From positions 434,001 to 498,000 of the forward strand of contig NZ_CP184360.1 of NCBI RefSeq assembly GCF_048595755.1: a stretch of DNA of 64,000 nt, given 5' to 3'. Below the pieces are notes generated by a model. That model was not told the origin of the DNA. It saw only the letters and a program-made list of their open reading frames with translations, and did no database searches. The position numbers were made by a program, and so were the translations under genes. This DNA comes from Luteococcus sp048595755. GTDB taxonomy: Bacteria > Actinomycetota > Actinomycetes > Propionibacteriales > Propionibacteriaceae. Below are positions 50,681 to 59,545 of this stretch, piece by piece. How positions within the stretch are numbered: position 1 is the first letter of the stretch; every line of letters starts with the position of its first letter.

Positions 50681-52339
50681 TCAGGCCCGGCTGGCCATGC
50701 CCGCCTGCCACGTCTTGTAGCCGCCGTCCAGGTTGCGCACCCCGCGGCGCCCGGCCTCAGCCAGCATCTGCGCCGCGACGTGGGCGCGCACACCGACGGC
50801 GCAGTGCACCACCAGCTCACCCTCGGGCAGCTCATCCATGCGTCCGCGCAGTTCGTCGACCGGGATGAGGATGGCTCCCGGGATGTTCCCGGCGTCGTAC
50901 TCCCCCTGGGTGCGCACGTCGAGCACCGTGGCGCCGGCCTCCTGTGCGGCCTGCAGCTCATGCCACTGAATGTTCTGGCTGAGGCCGGTGGCCAGGTTCT
51001 CGGCGACGAAGCCGAGCATGTTCACCGGATCCTTGGCAGAACCGAACTGCGGGGCGTAGGCCAGCTCCAGCTCGGCCAGCTGGCTGGCGGTCAGCCCGGC
51101 GCTCATGGCGGTGGCGATCACGTCGATCCGCTTGTCGACGCCGTCGCGGCCCACCCCCTGGGCCCCCAGGATTGCGTCGGTCTCGGGATCGACGAGGAGC
51201 TTCAGCGCCATCTGTTCCGCGCCCGGGTAGTAACCGGCGTGCTGCACCGGGTGGGTGTGGATGATGCGGTGCCGACGACCCGCGGCCACCAGCCGCTTCT
51301 CGTTCCAGCCGGTGCTGGCCACCTGCAGACCGAAGATGCCGACGATGGCGGTGCCCAGCACGGGGCGGTCACCCACCGGGCGTCCGGCGATGACGTCGGC
51401 GACGCGTCGGCCCTGCAGGTTGGCGGTCTGGGCCAGCGGCACCAGGGTCGGCGAACCGTCCACGGCATCGACCTTGTGCACCGCATCACCGACCGCGAAG
51501 ATGTCGGGATCGCTGGTGCGGAACTGCTCGTCGACGACGATGCCGCCGCGCTCGCCCAGCTCGAGCCCGGCCTCACGGGCCAGCCCCGACTCGGGCTTCA
51601 CACCGATCGAGGCCACCACCACGTCGGCCGGAAGACGAGTGCCGTCGGACAGTTCCACGTCGGACTCGCCGATGGCCTTCACCGACTGCCCCAGCCGGAG
51701 GTCGACGCCGGCCTGGCGTAGCACGTCGTGCACCGGGGCCACCATCTCAGGATCCAGCGGGGCCATCACCTGGGCGGTGGCCTCCACCAGGGCCACCTGC
51801 AGCCCCTTGTGCACCAGGTTCTCGGCCACCTCCACGCCGATGAAACCGCCACCGACCACCACGGCGGTCTTCGCACCCGAGATGGCGGCGACCATGGCGT
51901 CGGTGTCCTCCACATTGCGCAAGCCCAGGGCGCGCTCGATGCCCGGCAGGGGCGGGCGCACCGGAGTGGCGCCGGGGGCCAGCACCAGCGCGGTGTAGGG
52001 CAGGTCTCGTTCCGCACCGGTGTCGAGCTGGCGCACCGTGACGGTGTGCTCATCCCGGTTGATCCGCACGGCCTCGGTGCGCACGTGCACGTCGATGTCG
52101 AAGCGGGCCTTGATGGCCTGCGGGGTCTGCAGCAGCAGGGCGTCGCGCTGCTCGATCACCCCGCCGACGTGGTAGGGCAGGCCGCAGTTGGCGAAGGAGA
52201 TGTTGCCACTGCGCTCCACGACGGTGATCTGGGCGGCACCGTCGAGGCGGCGCAGGCGTGCGGCGGCCGACATGCCAGCGGCGACGCCACCGACAATGAC
52301 GATCTGACGGCTCGGGGTGGTCTCGGGTGCAAGGTTCAT
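50681..52339 (-). CDS. CoA-disulfide reductase with C-terminal rhodanese domain
   Basis: A flavoprotein disulfide reductase of the CoADR/polysulfide-reductase class, 552 aa. The N-terminal FAD motif VIVGGVAAGMSAAARLRR and the single redox Cys52 in SFANCGLPYHVGG are diagnostic, and VVVGGGFIGVEVAENL is the NAD(P)H site. The C-terminal rhodanese domain (about 455-552) has its catalytic Cys513 in HCAVGVR. Such fusions reduce CoA persulfides and polysulfides. ATG 52339 has AAGGAC upstream. It diverges from a small Cys protein and a CstR-like repressor around a CsoR-type operator. Confidence 0.92.
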   Translation of the reverse strand: MNLAPETTPSRQIVIVGGVAAGMSAAARLRRLDGAAQITVVERSGNISFANCGLPYHVGGVIEQRDALLLQTPQAIKARFDIDVHVRTEAVRINRDEHTVTVRQLDTGAERDLPYTALVLAPGATPVRPPLPGIERALGLRNVEDTDAMVAAISGAKTAVVVGGGFIGVEVAENLVHKGLQVALVEATAQVMAPLDPEMVAPVHDVLRQAGVDLRLGQSVKAIGESDVELSDGTRLPADVVVASIGVKPESGLAREAGLELGERGGIVVDEQFRTSDPDIFAVGDAVHKVDAVDGSPTLVPLAQTANLQGRRVADVIAGRPVGDRPVLGTAIVGIFGLQVASTGWNEKRLVAAGRRHRIIHTHPVQHAGYYPGAEQMALKLLVDPETDAILGAQGVGRDGVDKRIDVIATAMSAGLTASQLAELELAYAPQFGSAKDPVNMLGFVAENLATGLSQNIQWHELQAAQEAGATVLDVRTQGEYDAGNIPGAILIPVDELRGRMDELPEGELVVHCAVGVRAHVAAQMLAEAGRRGVRNLDGGYKTWQAGMASRA

Positions 52340-52422
52340 GGCTCGATTGTCCTTCACTGACGGGGGCTTGGGGCGGGCTTCGGGGAACTGGGCCCGGGAC
52401 GCGGGTGACGGATCCAACGGTC

Positions 52423-52451
52423 TTGACTATATACCCCCTAGGGTATTAAAT
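52423..52451 (+). promoter_or_regulatory. Promoter with CsoR/CstR-type operator
   Basis: TTGACT (52423-52428) and TTAAAT (52446-52451) are 17 bp apart. The inverted repeat ATACCCCCTAGGGTAT (52431-52446) fills the spacer and is the characteristic CsoR-family operator. It should repress the small Cys protein/CstR unit and possibly the divergent reductase gene. Confidence 0.85.
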
Positions 52452-52542
52452 GAAGTCAGCGCGGGCCCGATTTCCACACAGACCCCCGTACAAACCCCAC
52501 AGCACCAACCCCACAGCACGAGACCCACCAAGGAGAACGCCC

Positions 52543-52704
52543 ATGTGCCGTCCCGTCACCTGCAAGACCTGCCACAAGACCACCTGGGCCGGTTGCGGCC
52601 AGCACGTCGCCCAGGTGAAGGCCTCGGTGCCCACCACCCAGTGGTGCACTGGCCACCCCGAGCAGAAGGGGACCGGACTGCTGCGGCGCCTCATGGGAAG
52701 GTGA
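52543..52704 (+). CDS. Small Cys-rich protein, 53 aa
   Basis: A tiny protein with CRPVTCKTCHKTTWAGCGQH and a later QWCTGHPEQ, so six Cys plus His residues suited to bind zinc or to react with persulfide. Similar short proteins occur widely in actinobacteria. ATG 52543 is fixed by a strong AAGGAGAA 5 nt upstream; the longer open frame upstream runs through the operator. It is the first gene downstream of the CsoR-type operator, ahead of the CstR-like gene, and therefore probably part of the sulfide/persulfide response. Role unknown. Confidence 0.75.
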   Translation: MCRPVTCKTCHKTTWAGCGQHVAQVKASVPTTQWCTGHPEQKGTGLLRRLMGR

Positions 52705-52746
52705 ATGCAGCACCCCCGTGCCAAAGACCTCACAACAGGAGCCCCG

Positions 52747-53010
52747 ATGGAGATTCCCGCAGAAGAACTCGACGCCGTCCTCAAGCGCCTGCGCCGTGCG
52801 CAGGGCCAGCTGGGCGCCGTCATCCGCATGATCGAGGAGGAGCGTGACTGCCGCGAGGTGCTCACCCAGCTCTCGGCCTGCTCCAAGGCCCTCGACCGCG
52901 CGGGTTTCTCGCTGATCTCCACCGGCATGCAGCGGTGCCTGACCACCGACAATCCCGAGCGCGAGGACGACCTGGCCGCCATGGAGAAGCTCTTCCTCTC
53001 CCTGGCCTGA
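52747..53010 (+). CDS. CstR-like persulfide-sensing repressor, 87 aa
   Basis: An all-helical repressor of the CsoR/RcnR/CstR family. Cys35 (ERDCREVLTQL) and Cys64 (GMQRCL) are 29 residues apart as in CstR and CsoR, but the copper-binding His of CsoR (four residues before the second Cys) is Gly60 here. That argues against copper sensing and for Cys-persulfide sensing. Cys45 is extra. The neighbouring CoA-disulfide reductase-rhodanese supports this. ATG 52747 with AGGAG is preferred to the upstream in-frame ATG at 52705. Confidence 0.85.
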   Translation: MEIPAEELDAVLKRLRRAQGQLGAVIRMIEEERDCREVLTQLSACSKALDRAGFSLISTGMQRCLTTDNPEREDDLAAMEKLFLSLA

Positions 53011-53069
53011 GCCGGGGTCGACCGGTCGCCCTGGCCTGGACTGCGCGGGGAGCACCCGCAGCCCAGGTC

Positions 53070-53075
53070 TAGACT
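53070..53075 (+). promoter_or_regulatory. -10 element TAGACT of the amino-acid permease gene
   Basis: TAGACT is 8 nt before ATG 53084; there is no ribosome binding site. Confidence 0.5.
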
Positions 53076-53083
53076 CGTCGCCC

Positions 53084-54463
53084 ATGACCGACCCCCAGCC
53101 GCCCGATGCCCAGGACAGCGACGCAGGGGCAGGGCTCCAGCGCGCCCTGAAGAACCGCCACATCCAGCTGATCGCCTTGGGTGGCGCCATCGGGACCGGC
53201 CTGTTCTACGGCTCCAGCGCCGCCATCTCGATGGCCGGGCCGGCCATCCTGCTGGCCTATCTGGCCGGGGGTCTGGTGATCTTCCTGATCATGCGCGCCC
53301 TGGGCGAGATGAGCGTCGACGAACCGGTCTCCGGCGCCTTCAGCCACTACGCCTACCGCAACTGGGGGCCCTTCCCCGGCTTCTTCTCCGGCTGGAATTA
53401 CTGGTTCAACTACATCGCCGTGAGCATGGCCGAGCTGGTGGTGGTGGGCACCTACGTCAACTTCTGGTTCCCCGACGTCCCGCTGTGGGTCTCCAGCGCC
53501 GCCTTCCTGGTGCTGGTGACCCTGGTCAACCTGATCAGCGTGCGTGCCTTCGGCGAGTTCGAGTTCTGGTTCGCGCTGGTCAAGGTGGCAGCCATCATCG
53601 CCATGATCATGCTCGGGCTGGTCATCATCGTCTTCGGCTGGGGCAGCGGCAATGCCACCGGTGTGGCCAACCTGTGGCGTCACGACGGCTTCCTGCCCAA
53701 GGGCGTCTGGGGGCTGGCGATGAGCATGGTCGTGGTGCTGTTCAGCTTCGGCGGCGTCGAACTCATCGGCATCACCGCGGGCGAGGCCGACAACCCACGC
53801 CAGTCCATCCCCAAGGCGATCAACCAGGTCGTCTACCGCATCCTCATCTTCTACGTGGGCGCCATCCTGGTGATGCTGGCGATCTTCCCGTGGAACCAGC
53901 TCGACGGCAACGAGTCGCCCTTCGTCTCGATCTTCTCCCGGTTGGGCATCGGCTCGGCCGCCACCATCCTCAACGTCGTGGTGCTCACCGCTGCCGTCAG
54001 CGCCTACAACTCTGGCCTCTACTCCAATGGCCGCATGCTGTATTCGCTGGCCCAGCAGGGCAATGCCCCGCGCTGCTTCCTGCGGCTGAACCGCGTCGGC
54101 AGCCCCTGGCTGGGCGTGCTGGCCAGCTCGGCCGTCACCGCCGGCGCCGTGGTGCTCAACTACCTCTTCCCCGGCAAGGTCTTCCTCTACGTCATCTCGG
54201 TGGCGCTGATGGCCGGCATCATCAACTGGACGATGATCGTCATCACCCAGCTGAAGTTCCGCCGTCGCATCGGCGACGCGGCCCAGCACCTGACCTTCCG
54301 GATGCCCTGGCATCCTTGGTCCAACTACCTGGTCCTGGCGACGCTGGCCGCGGTCGTCGTCCTGATGGGCTTCATTCCCAGCTACCGTCCGGCCCTGGTC
54401 GTCGGCCCGCTGTGGATCGCCCTGCTGGCGTTTGCCTACGCCATCAAGACCCGGCGTCGCTAA
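53084..54463 (+). CDS. Amino-acid permease (APC superfamily, AAT type), 459 aa
   Basis: A 12-helix amino-acid/proton symporter. The N-terminal RHIQLIALGGAIGTGLFYGS and FSFGGVELIGITAGEADNPR segments are the substrate-site helices 1 and 6 of the AAT family (AroP, GabP, CycA, proline-specific permeases). FLIMRALGEMSV and NYLFPGKVFLYVISVALMAG also fit. The exact amino acid cannot be told from sequence. ATG 53084 probably starts a leaderless mRNA. Monocistronic. Confidence 0.92.
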   Translation: MTDPQPPDAQDSDAGAGLQRALKNRHIQLIALGGAIGTGLFYGSSAAISMAGPAILLAYLAGGLVIFLIMRALGEMSVDEPVSGAFSHYAYRNWGPFPGFFSGWNYWFNYIAVSMAELVVVGTYVNFWFPDVPLWVSSAAFLVLVTLVNLISVRAFGEFEFWFALVKVAAIIAMIMLGLVIIVFGWGSGNATGVANLWRHDGFLPKGVWGLAMSMVVVLFSFGGVELIGITAGEADNPRQSIPKAINQVVYRILIFYVGAILVMLAIFPWNQLDGNESPFVSIFSRLGIGSAATILNVVVLTAAVSAYNSGLYSNGRMLYSLAQQGNAPRCFLRLNRVGSPWLGVLASSAVTAGAVVLNYLFPGKVFLYVISVALMAGIINWTMIVITQLKFRRRIGDAAQHLTFRMPWHPWSNYLVLATLAAVVVLMGFIPSYRPALVVGPLWIALLAFAYAIKTRRR

Positions 54464-54580
54464 GGCCGGAAGGACATCCCCAGGGGCTGGGGCCCCACCC
54501 GCTGCCCCGGTCACTTTCGTGCACGGGCCACGCGTGGTACCAATGGTCTGCCTCATCCCACCATGCATGAAAGAGCAGCG

Positions 54581-56053
54581 ATGCCGGCAAGTACTCGCCT
54601 GGCCCGGGCCTCACGAACGATGGCCCACGCCTACCGCAACAAGCTGCGTGAGGCAGCGCACGTCGACGAGTCGGACGTGGAGGCCGCCCGGGCCCGCTCG
54701 ATCGTCGCGCTCTCGATGAGAGCAGCCGAGATGATGCTCTCCTCCGGCGCCACGGCCGCCCGCGCGACCCGCCTGGTGCTGAGCATCTGCCGCTACTACG
54801 GGCTCCCCGCCCAGGTGGACATCACCTACACGCGCATCACGATCAGCTACGAGCCGTCGGCGGCCAGCGACCCGATCACCGTGATGCGAATGGTCAAGCC
54901 GGGCACCATCGACTACGACCAGTTGACCCGCGTGGAGAACCTGATCCAGGCCATGTCGCGCGACGCCCTCGAGATCGAGGTGATGTACCGACGGCTGGAC
55001 CACGTCCGCCGCGAGCCGCGCACCTACCGTCTCTGGGTGACCCACGGTGCCGCCGCCCTGATGGGTGGCGCCGTCGCGATGCTGCTGGGCGGAAACCGGT
55101 CCGACGTGATCATCGCCATGGTCACCACCTTCCTGGTGGAGCTCGTGCGCAATGGCATGGACCGTCGCGGCATGAACACCTTCTTCACCCAGGCCGCGGC
55201 AGCCTCGATGGCAGCCCTGGTGGGCCTGGCGGTGATGTCGGGACGTGCCTACCTGCCCGACAGCCTGCAGATGGCCTCGCCCGGGCTGGTGGTGGCGGCC
55301 GGCATGGTGCCCCTGTTGGCCGGTCTGGGCATCGTCACCGCCGCGGGCGATGCGATCGACGCCTACTACATGAGCGCCGGCAGCCGTGCGGTGGAGGTCT
55401 CCGTGCTGACCTCGGGAATCGTGCTGGGACTGGTCGCGACCCTCTCGCTCGGCCTGTGGCTGGGCGTGCCCAGCTACTTGGCCCCCATCGGCGGTTTCAG
55501 CGCCACCCCCGTGGCCCAGCTCTTCTCGGCCGGACTGATCGCCGCGAGTTTCGGCGTGCTGTGCAACATGGGGCCACGCTCGGCCCTGGCCGCGATCTCG
55601 ATGGGGGTGGCGGCCCAGTTGGCCTACCTCGGTGCGGTCGCCCTGACCACCTCGACCCCGGCCCGTTCCGGGCTCGCCGCCCTGGTGATCGGGCTGTTGG
55701 CGCGGCTGGTGACCACACCGCTGCGCATCCCGTTGGTGGCCCTGATCAGCACCGGCATCGCCCCGCTGATGCCCGGCCTGCTGCTGTACCGGGGCATCTT
55801 CGCCCTGCTCACCGACCTCCCCTCCAGCTCGGCCAGCATCCCGATGCCCGGTGAGGACCCGCAGACCCTGTTGTTGAAGTGCCTGATGACCGGCGCCGCG
55901 CTGGCCGTCGGCTCGAGCTTCGGCGCAGCCCTGAGCAATACCGCCTTGCGGTGGGCCACCAAGGGCACCGTGCGTCGCCCCATCCGGGCCAATGGGGACG
56001 GCTCGAGCTTCCGCCGGCGTCGCGTCGCTCCGGCGAAGGTGAAGCGCTCCTGA
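54581..56053 (+). CDS. ThrE-like threonine/serine exporter 1, 490 aa
   Basis: A membrane protein of the ThrE/DUF1212 family. The N-terminal cytosolic domain (about 20-150) has the hydrolase-like ThrE features SSGATAARATRLVLSICRYY and VDITYTRITISYEPSA, followed by ten helices in two sets of five (150-300 and 305-450) and a basic tail. In corynebacteria ThrE exports threonine and serine by proton antiport. ATG 54581 has AAAGAGC 5 nt upstream. A diverged paralogue follows at 56180 in the same direction. Confidence 0.88.
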   Translation: MPASTRLARASRTMAHAYRNKLREAAHVDESDVEAARARSIVALSMRAAEMMLSSGATAARATRLVLSICRYYGLPAQVDITYTRITISYEPSAASDPITVMRMVKPGTIDYDQLTRVENLIQAMSRDALEIEVMYRRLDHVRREPRTYRLWVTHGAAALMGGAVAMLLGGNRSDVIIAMVTTFLVELVRNGMDRRGMNTFFTQAAAASMAALVGLAVMSGRAYLPDSLQMASPGLVVAAGMVPLLAGLGIVTAAGDAIDAYYMSAGSRAVEVSVLTSGIVLGLVATLSLGLWLGVPSYLAPIGGFSATPVAQLFSAGLIAASFGVLCNMGPRSALAAISMGVAAQLAYLGAVALTTSTPARSGLAALVIGLLARLVTTPLRIPLVALISTGIAPLMPGLLLYRGIFALLTDLPSSSASIPMPGEDPQTLLLKCLMTGAALAVGSSFGAALSNTALRWATKGTVRRPIRANGDGSSFRRRRVAPAKVKRS

Positions 56054-56179
56054 AGAGGGCCGCCCGGGCCATGCCCGAGGCAAACTCCCCACCCTCACGG
56101 GCGGTCCTGTGAGGCGGCGGCCGGTGGCAGACTGTGCCGGCGGAGCATGCCGGCTCCAGCCGGAACCACGGGGGGCACG

Positions 56180-57577
56180 ATGAGTGAGGAGAGCGGACCC
56201 GCCAGCTCGGGGCCCGTCGCCAATGCCCGGGAGACGGCCGACAGCGAGATGGCCCTCGTCGATGATGGACGGGTGGACCCCCACCGCGCCCGGGCCATCA
56301 CCGAGCTGGCCGTCCGGATCGGGGCCCTGGCGCTCTCCTCGGGGTCCAGCGCGGCCCGCACCGAGACGCTGGTGCGGCGCGTGGTGGGTGCCCACGGCCT
56401 TCCCGTCCAGCTCGACGTGACCTACTCCCGGATCATGCTCAGCTACGAGCCCGCGGCTCTCGCGGCGCCCATCACGATCATCCGTTCGGTGCTGCCCGAC
56501 CAGACCGACTATGACCGGCTGCAACGCGTCGAGGGCCTGGTGCGCGAGATCCATCGCGGCGAGGTCGATGTGGAGACGGCCACTGCGCGCCTGAACCACA
56601 TCGCCACCGCGCCCTTCGAACATCCCCGCTGGTTCCGCCTCTTCGCGGCCGGGGTGCTGGGCGCTGCCATCGGCCTGCTGATCGGCGGCAGCCTGATGGA
56701 CATGCTGGTCTCGGCTATCTCCACGATGCTGGTCGACGAGACGCGACAGCAGCTGGAGCGCTGGACGATGGGCTCCTTCTTCACCACGGCCGTCTGCGCC
56801 GCGATCCCCACCAGCCTGGCACTGCTCGTCCTGGCCCTGCAGCACTGGGCAAGCCCCGCCCTGCCGGCCATGAATCCATCGCTGGTGATCGCCGCCGGAA
56901 TGGTCTCGCTGCTGGCCGGCATGGGCACCGTCGCGGCCGCCGGCGATGCCATCGACGGCAGCTTCCTGGGAGCCGGGGCCCGAATCGTCGAGGTGGTGGT
57001 GACCACGGGCGGCATCGTCCTGGGGCTGGTCACCACCCTGTGGTTGGGCCGCAGCCTGGGAGTGACCGCCCAGCTCGAACCCGGTGCCAGCCAGAACCCG
57101 AACCACTGGATCCAGCTGGTCTGCGCCGGGATGGTGGCCCTGGCCTTCGGGGTGCGATTCATGATGCGCACCAGGGCGCTGGTCACCACCACCGGCCTTG
57201 GACTCCTGCTGTGGGCCAGCTACCTGGCTGCCCACTGGATCACGGCCTCCCACCCGGCCAGGGTGGCGATCGCGGCGCTGGTGGTGGGATTCACCGCACG
57301 CATCGTGGTGCGTTGGCTGCACATTCCGGTGCTGGCACTCACCACCACCGCCGTCGCCCCGCTGATGCCGGGCGTGATGCTCTACCGCGGCGTCTTCGCG
57401 ATCACCGACGAGGATCCCACCACCGCGACCTGGCTCTTGCTGAGCTCCACCTATGTGGCCGTCGGGCTGGCGGCCGGCACCAGCTTCGGGGCCATGCTGG
57501 CCGCGCTGGTCCTCTACCGGCGTCGCGAGGGTGGGCCCGCCGAGCGCTATGCCCTGGTGGAGCAGGCGCACGGCTGA
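56180..57577 (+). CDS. ThrE-like threonine/serine exporter 2, 465 aa
   Basis: A paralogue of the preceding gene with the same layout: N-terminal ThrE domain (ALSSGSSAARTETLVRRVVG, LDVTYSRIMLSYEPAAL), then ten helices, including the repeated AAGDAID segment (GMGTVAAAGDAIDGSFLGAG versus GLGIVTAAGDAIDAYYMSAG upstream). Both are full length, which differs from split ThrE proteins made of separate N and C halves. ATG 56180 follows GGGGG. It is separated from gene 1 by 126 bp. Confidence 0.87.
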   Translation: MSEESGPASSGPVANARETADSEMALVDDGRVDPHRARAITELAVRIGALALSSGSSAARTETLVRRVVGAHGLPVQLDVTYSRIMLSYEPAALAAPITIIRSVLPDQTDYDRLQRVEGLVREIHRGEVDVETATARLNHIATAPFEHPRWFRLFAAGVLGAAIGLLIGGSLMDMLVSAISTMLVDETRQQLERWTMGSFFTTAVCAAIPTSLALLVLALQHWASPALPAMNPSLVIAAGMVSLLAGMGTVAAAGDAIDGSFLGAGARIVEVVVTTGGIVLGLVTTLWLGRSLGVTAQLEPGASQNPNHWIQLVCAGMVALAFGVRFMMRTRALVTTTGLGLLLWASYLAAHWITASHPARVAIAALVVGFTARIVVRWLHIPVLALTTTAVAPLMPGVMLYRGVFAITDEDPTTATWLLLSSTYVAVGLAAGTSFGAMLAALVLYRRREGGPAERYALVEQAHG

Positions 57578-57591
57578 CCGGGTCTGGATTC

Positions 57592-57617
57592 ACAGTCTCC
57601 TGACAGCTCCGCGACAG
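57592..57617. promoter_or_regulatory. Triple 11-bp ACAG repeat (PhoP-box-like), site 1
   Basis: ACAG at 57592, 57603 and 57614, with the heptamers CACAGT/TGACAGC/CGACAGC. Same pattern as upstream of the phoP-like gene (59546-59571). Confidence 0.65.
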
Positions 57618-57690
57618 CGGCAGCCAAGGCTGCGTGGGCAGAGTTCCTGGTGTCCGGTGGAGATGCCACCGCAGACAGCAGGAGGAAGCA

Positions 57691-58182
57691 ATGACTGACA
57701 CGAAGAATGCCGTCCGGCTCGCCAGCGCCGCTGTCACGGGCCTGGTGATTGGCGGTGGGGCCATGCTGGGTCTCAGCGCCCATGCCGACAGCACCACCAC
57801 CTCGCCCACCTCCAGCGCCACGGCCAGTACGGGCAGCGACAGCCAGGGCAGTGACCAGGGCACGGACCGAGGCTGCGAGCCCGGCCGCGGCGGCCCGATG
57901 CGCGGCACCGAGGTGACCGGCGACGAGCTCACGAAGGTCAGCAAGGCCGTCACCGCCAAGGATGCCGACTTCACCGTCGAGCGCGTGATGAAGGACGACC
58001 AGGGCACCTACCACGTGATGGGCACCAAGGACGGGGACCGTGCGGGCTATGAGGTGAGCAAGGACCTCAAGACCATGACCGCGCACTCCCCGGGTGGTCC
58101 CCGCGGTGAGGGCGGCCGTGGTGGACGCGGCGGCCACGAGCACACCAGTATCAGCGGCGACGAGAAGACCACGGCTCGCTGA
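57691..58182 (+). CDS. Small secreted protein, PepSY-like, 163 aa
   Basis: A predicted exported protein. A signal peptide (about 1-32, ending in SAHA) is followed by a Ser/Thr linker, a ~75-residue domain (VTGDELTKVSKAVTAKDADF, VMKDDQGTYHVMGTKDGDRA, YEVSKDLKTMTAHS) that resembles a PepSY-type fold, and a Gly/Arg/His-rich tail. ATG 57691 has AGGAGGAAG upstream. The promoter carries the same triple ACAG repeat as the phoP-like gene, so it is a likely target of that regulator. Function unknown. Confidence 0.75.
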   Translation: MTDTKNAVRLASAAVTGLVIGGGAMLGLSAHADSTTTSPTSSATASTGSDSQGSDQGTDRGCEPGRGGPMRGTEVTGDELTKVSKAVTAKDADFTVERVMKDDQGTYHVMGTKDGDRAGYEVSKDLKTMTAHSPGGPRGEGGRGGRGGHEHTSISGDEKTTAR

Positions 58183-58200
58183 CTCGACCACCACCCATCC

Positions 58201-58250
58201 CGAAGTGGGGAGGATTTCCACCGACATCGGTGGAAATCCTCCCCACTTCG
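58201..58250. terminator. 24-bp perfect hairpin, bidirectional terminator
   Basis: Arms 58201-58224 and 58227-58250 are exact complements with only CA between them, in the gap between converging genes. Confidence 0.85.
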
Positions 58251-58261
58251 CGTCGTCGGGG

Positions 58262-59005
58262 TCAGCGAGCCGTGACCAGCGCCGTCCAGGGGCGGCCGGC
58301 GCGCTGCGGCATCACCAGCTCCACGTCGAAGGCCTCCCCCAGCGCGGCCGGCAGGTCTGCGACCCGCTTCACGACGTCGGTCTGGCAGAGGCGACGCGCC
58401 ACCAGGCCGCGGGTGTGCTTGGCCCAGTGCGAGGCACCCGGCACGTCGACGACCACCCAGCGTTCGGCCAGCTCGGGGGTGGGTTTCCAGGCATTGCGGT
58501 AACTGGTGGAGCGGCAGTCGACGACGATTCCCGTCCCCACTTCCGCGGGCAGCACGTCGGCCAGCCGGGGTGCCCAGAACCGGGCCAGCGGGCCGATGCC
58601 GGGCAGGTCGACGTCCATCGCCAACCGGTAGGGGCTCACCCGGTCGTTGAGACGTAGCGCGCCGTGGGCGGCGCTGGTCACCAGCAGGCGCTTCGTCGCG
58701 CGCCGGGAGTCCGCACCAGAAAGCGACTCGAGGCCCAGGGCGTCGTAGAGGACACCGGTGTACAGGTCGCGGGCGCGCAGGGCAGGGGCGCTCATCAGGC
58801 GCGTGTTGGCCTCCACGTCGTCGGCCAACGAGGGCCCCACCTTCAGCACGGTCATCGCATCTTCACGGGAACTCACCGCGGCCAGCGCCTCGATGACCTG
58901 CTCCCGCGCCGAGGTGAGCGCGGGCAGGCTGAGCGAGTGGAGATCCATCGGGCGACCACGACGAGCAGTGGCCTTGCCCTCACTGGGCGGCAGCAGAACG
59001 AGCAT
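58262..59005 (-). CDS. yaaA: YaaA-family peroxide stress protein
   Basis: A 247-aa member of the YaaA/DUF328 family, which in E. coli binds DNA and limits iron-dependent peroxide damage. The family start MLVLLPPSEGKA is intact, and LYTGVLYDALGLESLS, RLLVTSAAHGALRLNDRVSPYRLAM and GASHWAKHTRGLVARRL follow in order. Start: ATG 59005 is favoured because the fold begins there; ATG 59014 is three codons upstream. Monocistronic, divergent from the DoxX gene. Confidence 0.9.
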   Translation of the reverse strand: MLVLLPPSEGKATARRGRPMDLHSLSLPALTSAREQVIEALAAVSSREDAMTVLKVGPSLADDVEANTRLMSAPALRARDLYTGVLYDALGLESLSGADSRRATKRLLVTSAAHGALRLNDRVSPYRLAMDVDLPGIGPLARFWAPRLADVLPAEVGTGIVVDCRSTSYRNAWKPTPELAERWVVVDVPGASHWAKHTRGLVARRLCQTDVVKRVADLPAALGEAFDVELVMPQRAGRPWTALVTAR

Positions 59006-59060
59006 GGCTCCCATCTCACCAGATCCCGCGCGCTGCCCGCCCCGGGTCGCTCGCCCGCCC

Positions 59061-59066
59061 TACAGT
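59061..59066 (+). promoter_or_regulatory. -10 element TACAGT of the doxX-like gene (leaderless)
   Basis: TACAGT is 6 nt before ATG 59073; no ribosome binding site is present. Confidence 0.55.
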
Positions 59067-59072
59067 TGGGAC

Positions 59073-59528
59073 ATGAGGTCGTTCATCAGCTTCCTGCAGG
59101 CCATCAGCCTGCTGGTCGTGCGCATCTGCTTCGGCCTGCTGCTCATCGCGCACGCCTGGCACCGTTGGCACACCGTGGGGATGCACGCCGAGATCGCGCA
59201 CCTGCAGGCCTTCGAGGTGCCCCAGCCCTACCTGTTGGCCTGGGGAGCCCTTGCCCTGGAGGCCATCGGTGGTGTGATGCTGGTCCTCGGCCTGATGGTG
59301 CCGCTGGTGGCGCTGCTCGTCCTCGTGATGAATGTCCTGGTGATCGTCTGGATCAAGTGGGGCAACGGCCTCTACCTACACCACGACGGGTGGGAGCACA
59401 ACGCGGTGCAGGCCTGCCTGGCGCTGCTGCTGACCACCTTCGGTTCGGGACGGGTCGGCCTCGATGCCTTCCTCTTCGGGCGTCATCACGACGACAACGA
59501 GCGAATCGCGGTCCGCGAGGTTCCCTGA
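59073..59528 (+). CDS. DoxX-family membrane protein, 151 aa
   Basis: A four-helix membrane protein of the DoxX family (helices about 8-28, 48-70, 72-92, 108-125), with RICFGLLLIAHAWHRW early, ALALEAIGGVMLVLGL in the middle and WEHNAVQACLALLLTTFGSGR late. DoxX-like proteins are associated with thiol and redox-stress systems, but most are uncharacterised. The frame is open upstream inside antisense yaaA; ATG 59073 is set by the leaderless promoter and by the family length. It precedes the PhoP/PhoR-like pair. Confidence 0.85.
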   Translation: MRSFISFLQAISLLVVRICFGLLLIAHAWHRWHTVGMHAEIAHLQAFEVPQPYLLAWGALALEAIGGVMLVLGLMVPLVALLVLVMNVLVIVWIKWGNGLYLHHDGWEHNAVQACLALLLTTFGSGRVGLDAFLFGRHHDDNERIAVREVP

Positions 59529-59545
59529 TCGGATCGGCCGCGCTC

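Noticed and set aside
52747..53010. Annotation as copper-sensing CsoR
   Set aside because: The copper-ligand His is replaced by Gly, and the neighbour is a CoA-disulfide reductase-rhodanese, not a copper ATPase.
54611..57571. A 986-codon open frame on the minus strand across both thrE genes
   Set aside because: Low-complexity Gly/His/Gln/Arg composition and complete overlap with two ThrE genes; a shadow of GC-rich codon positions.
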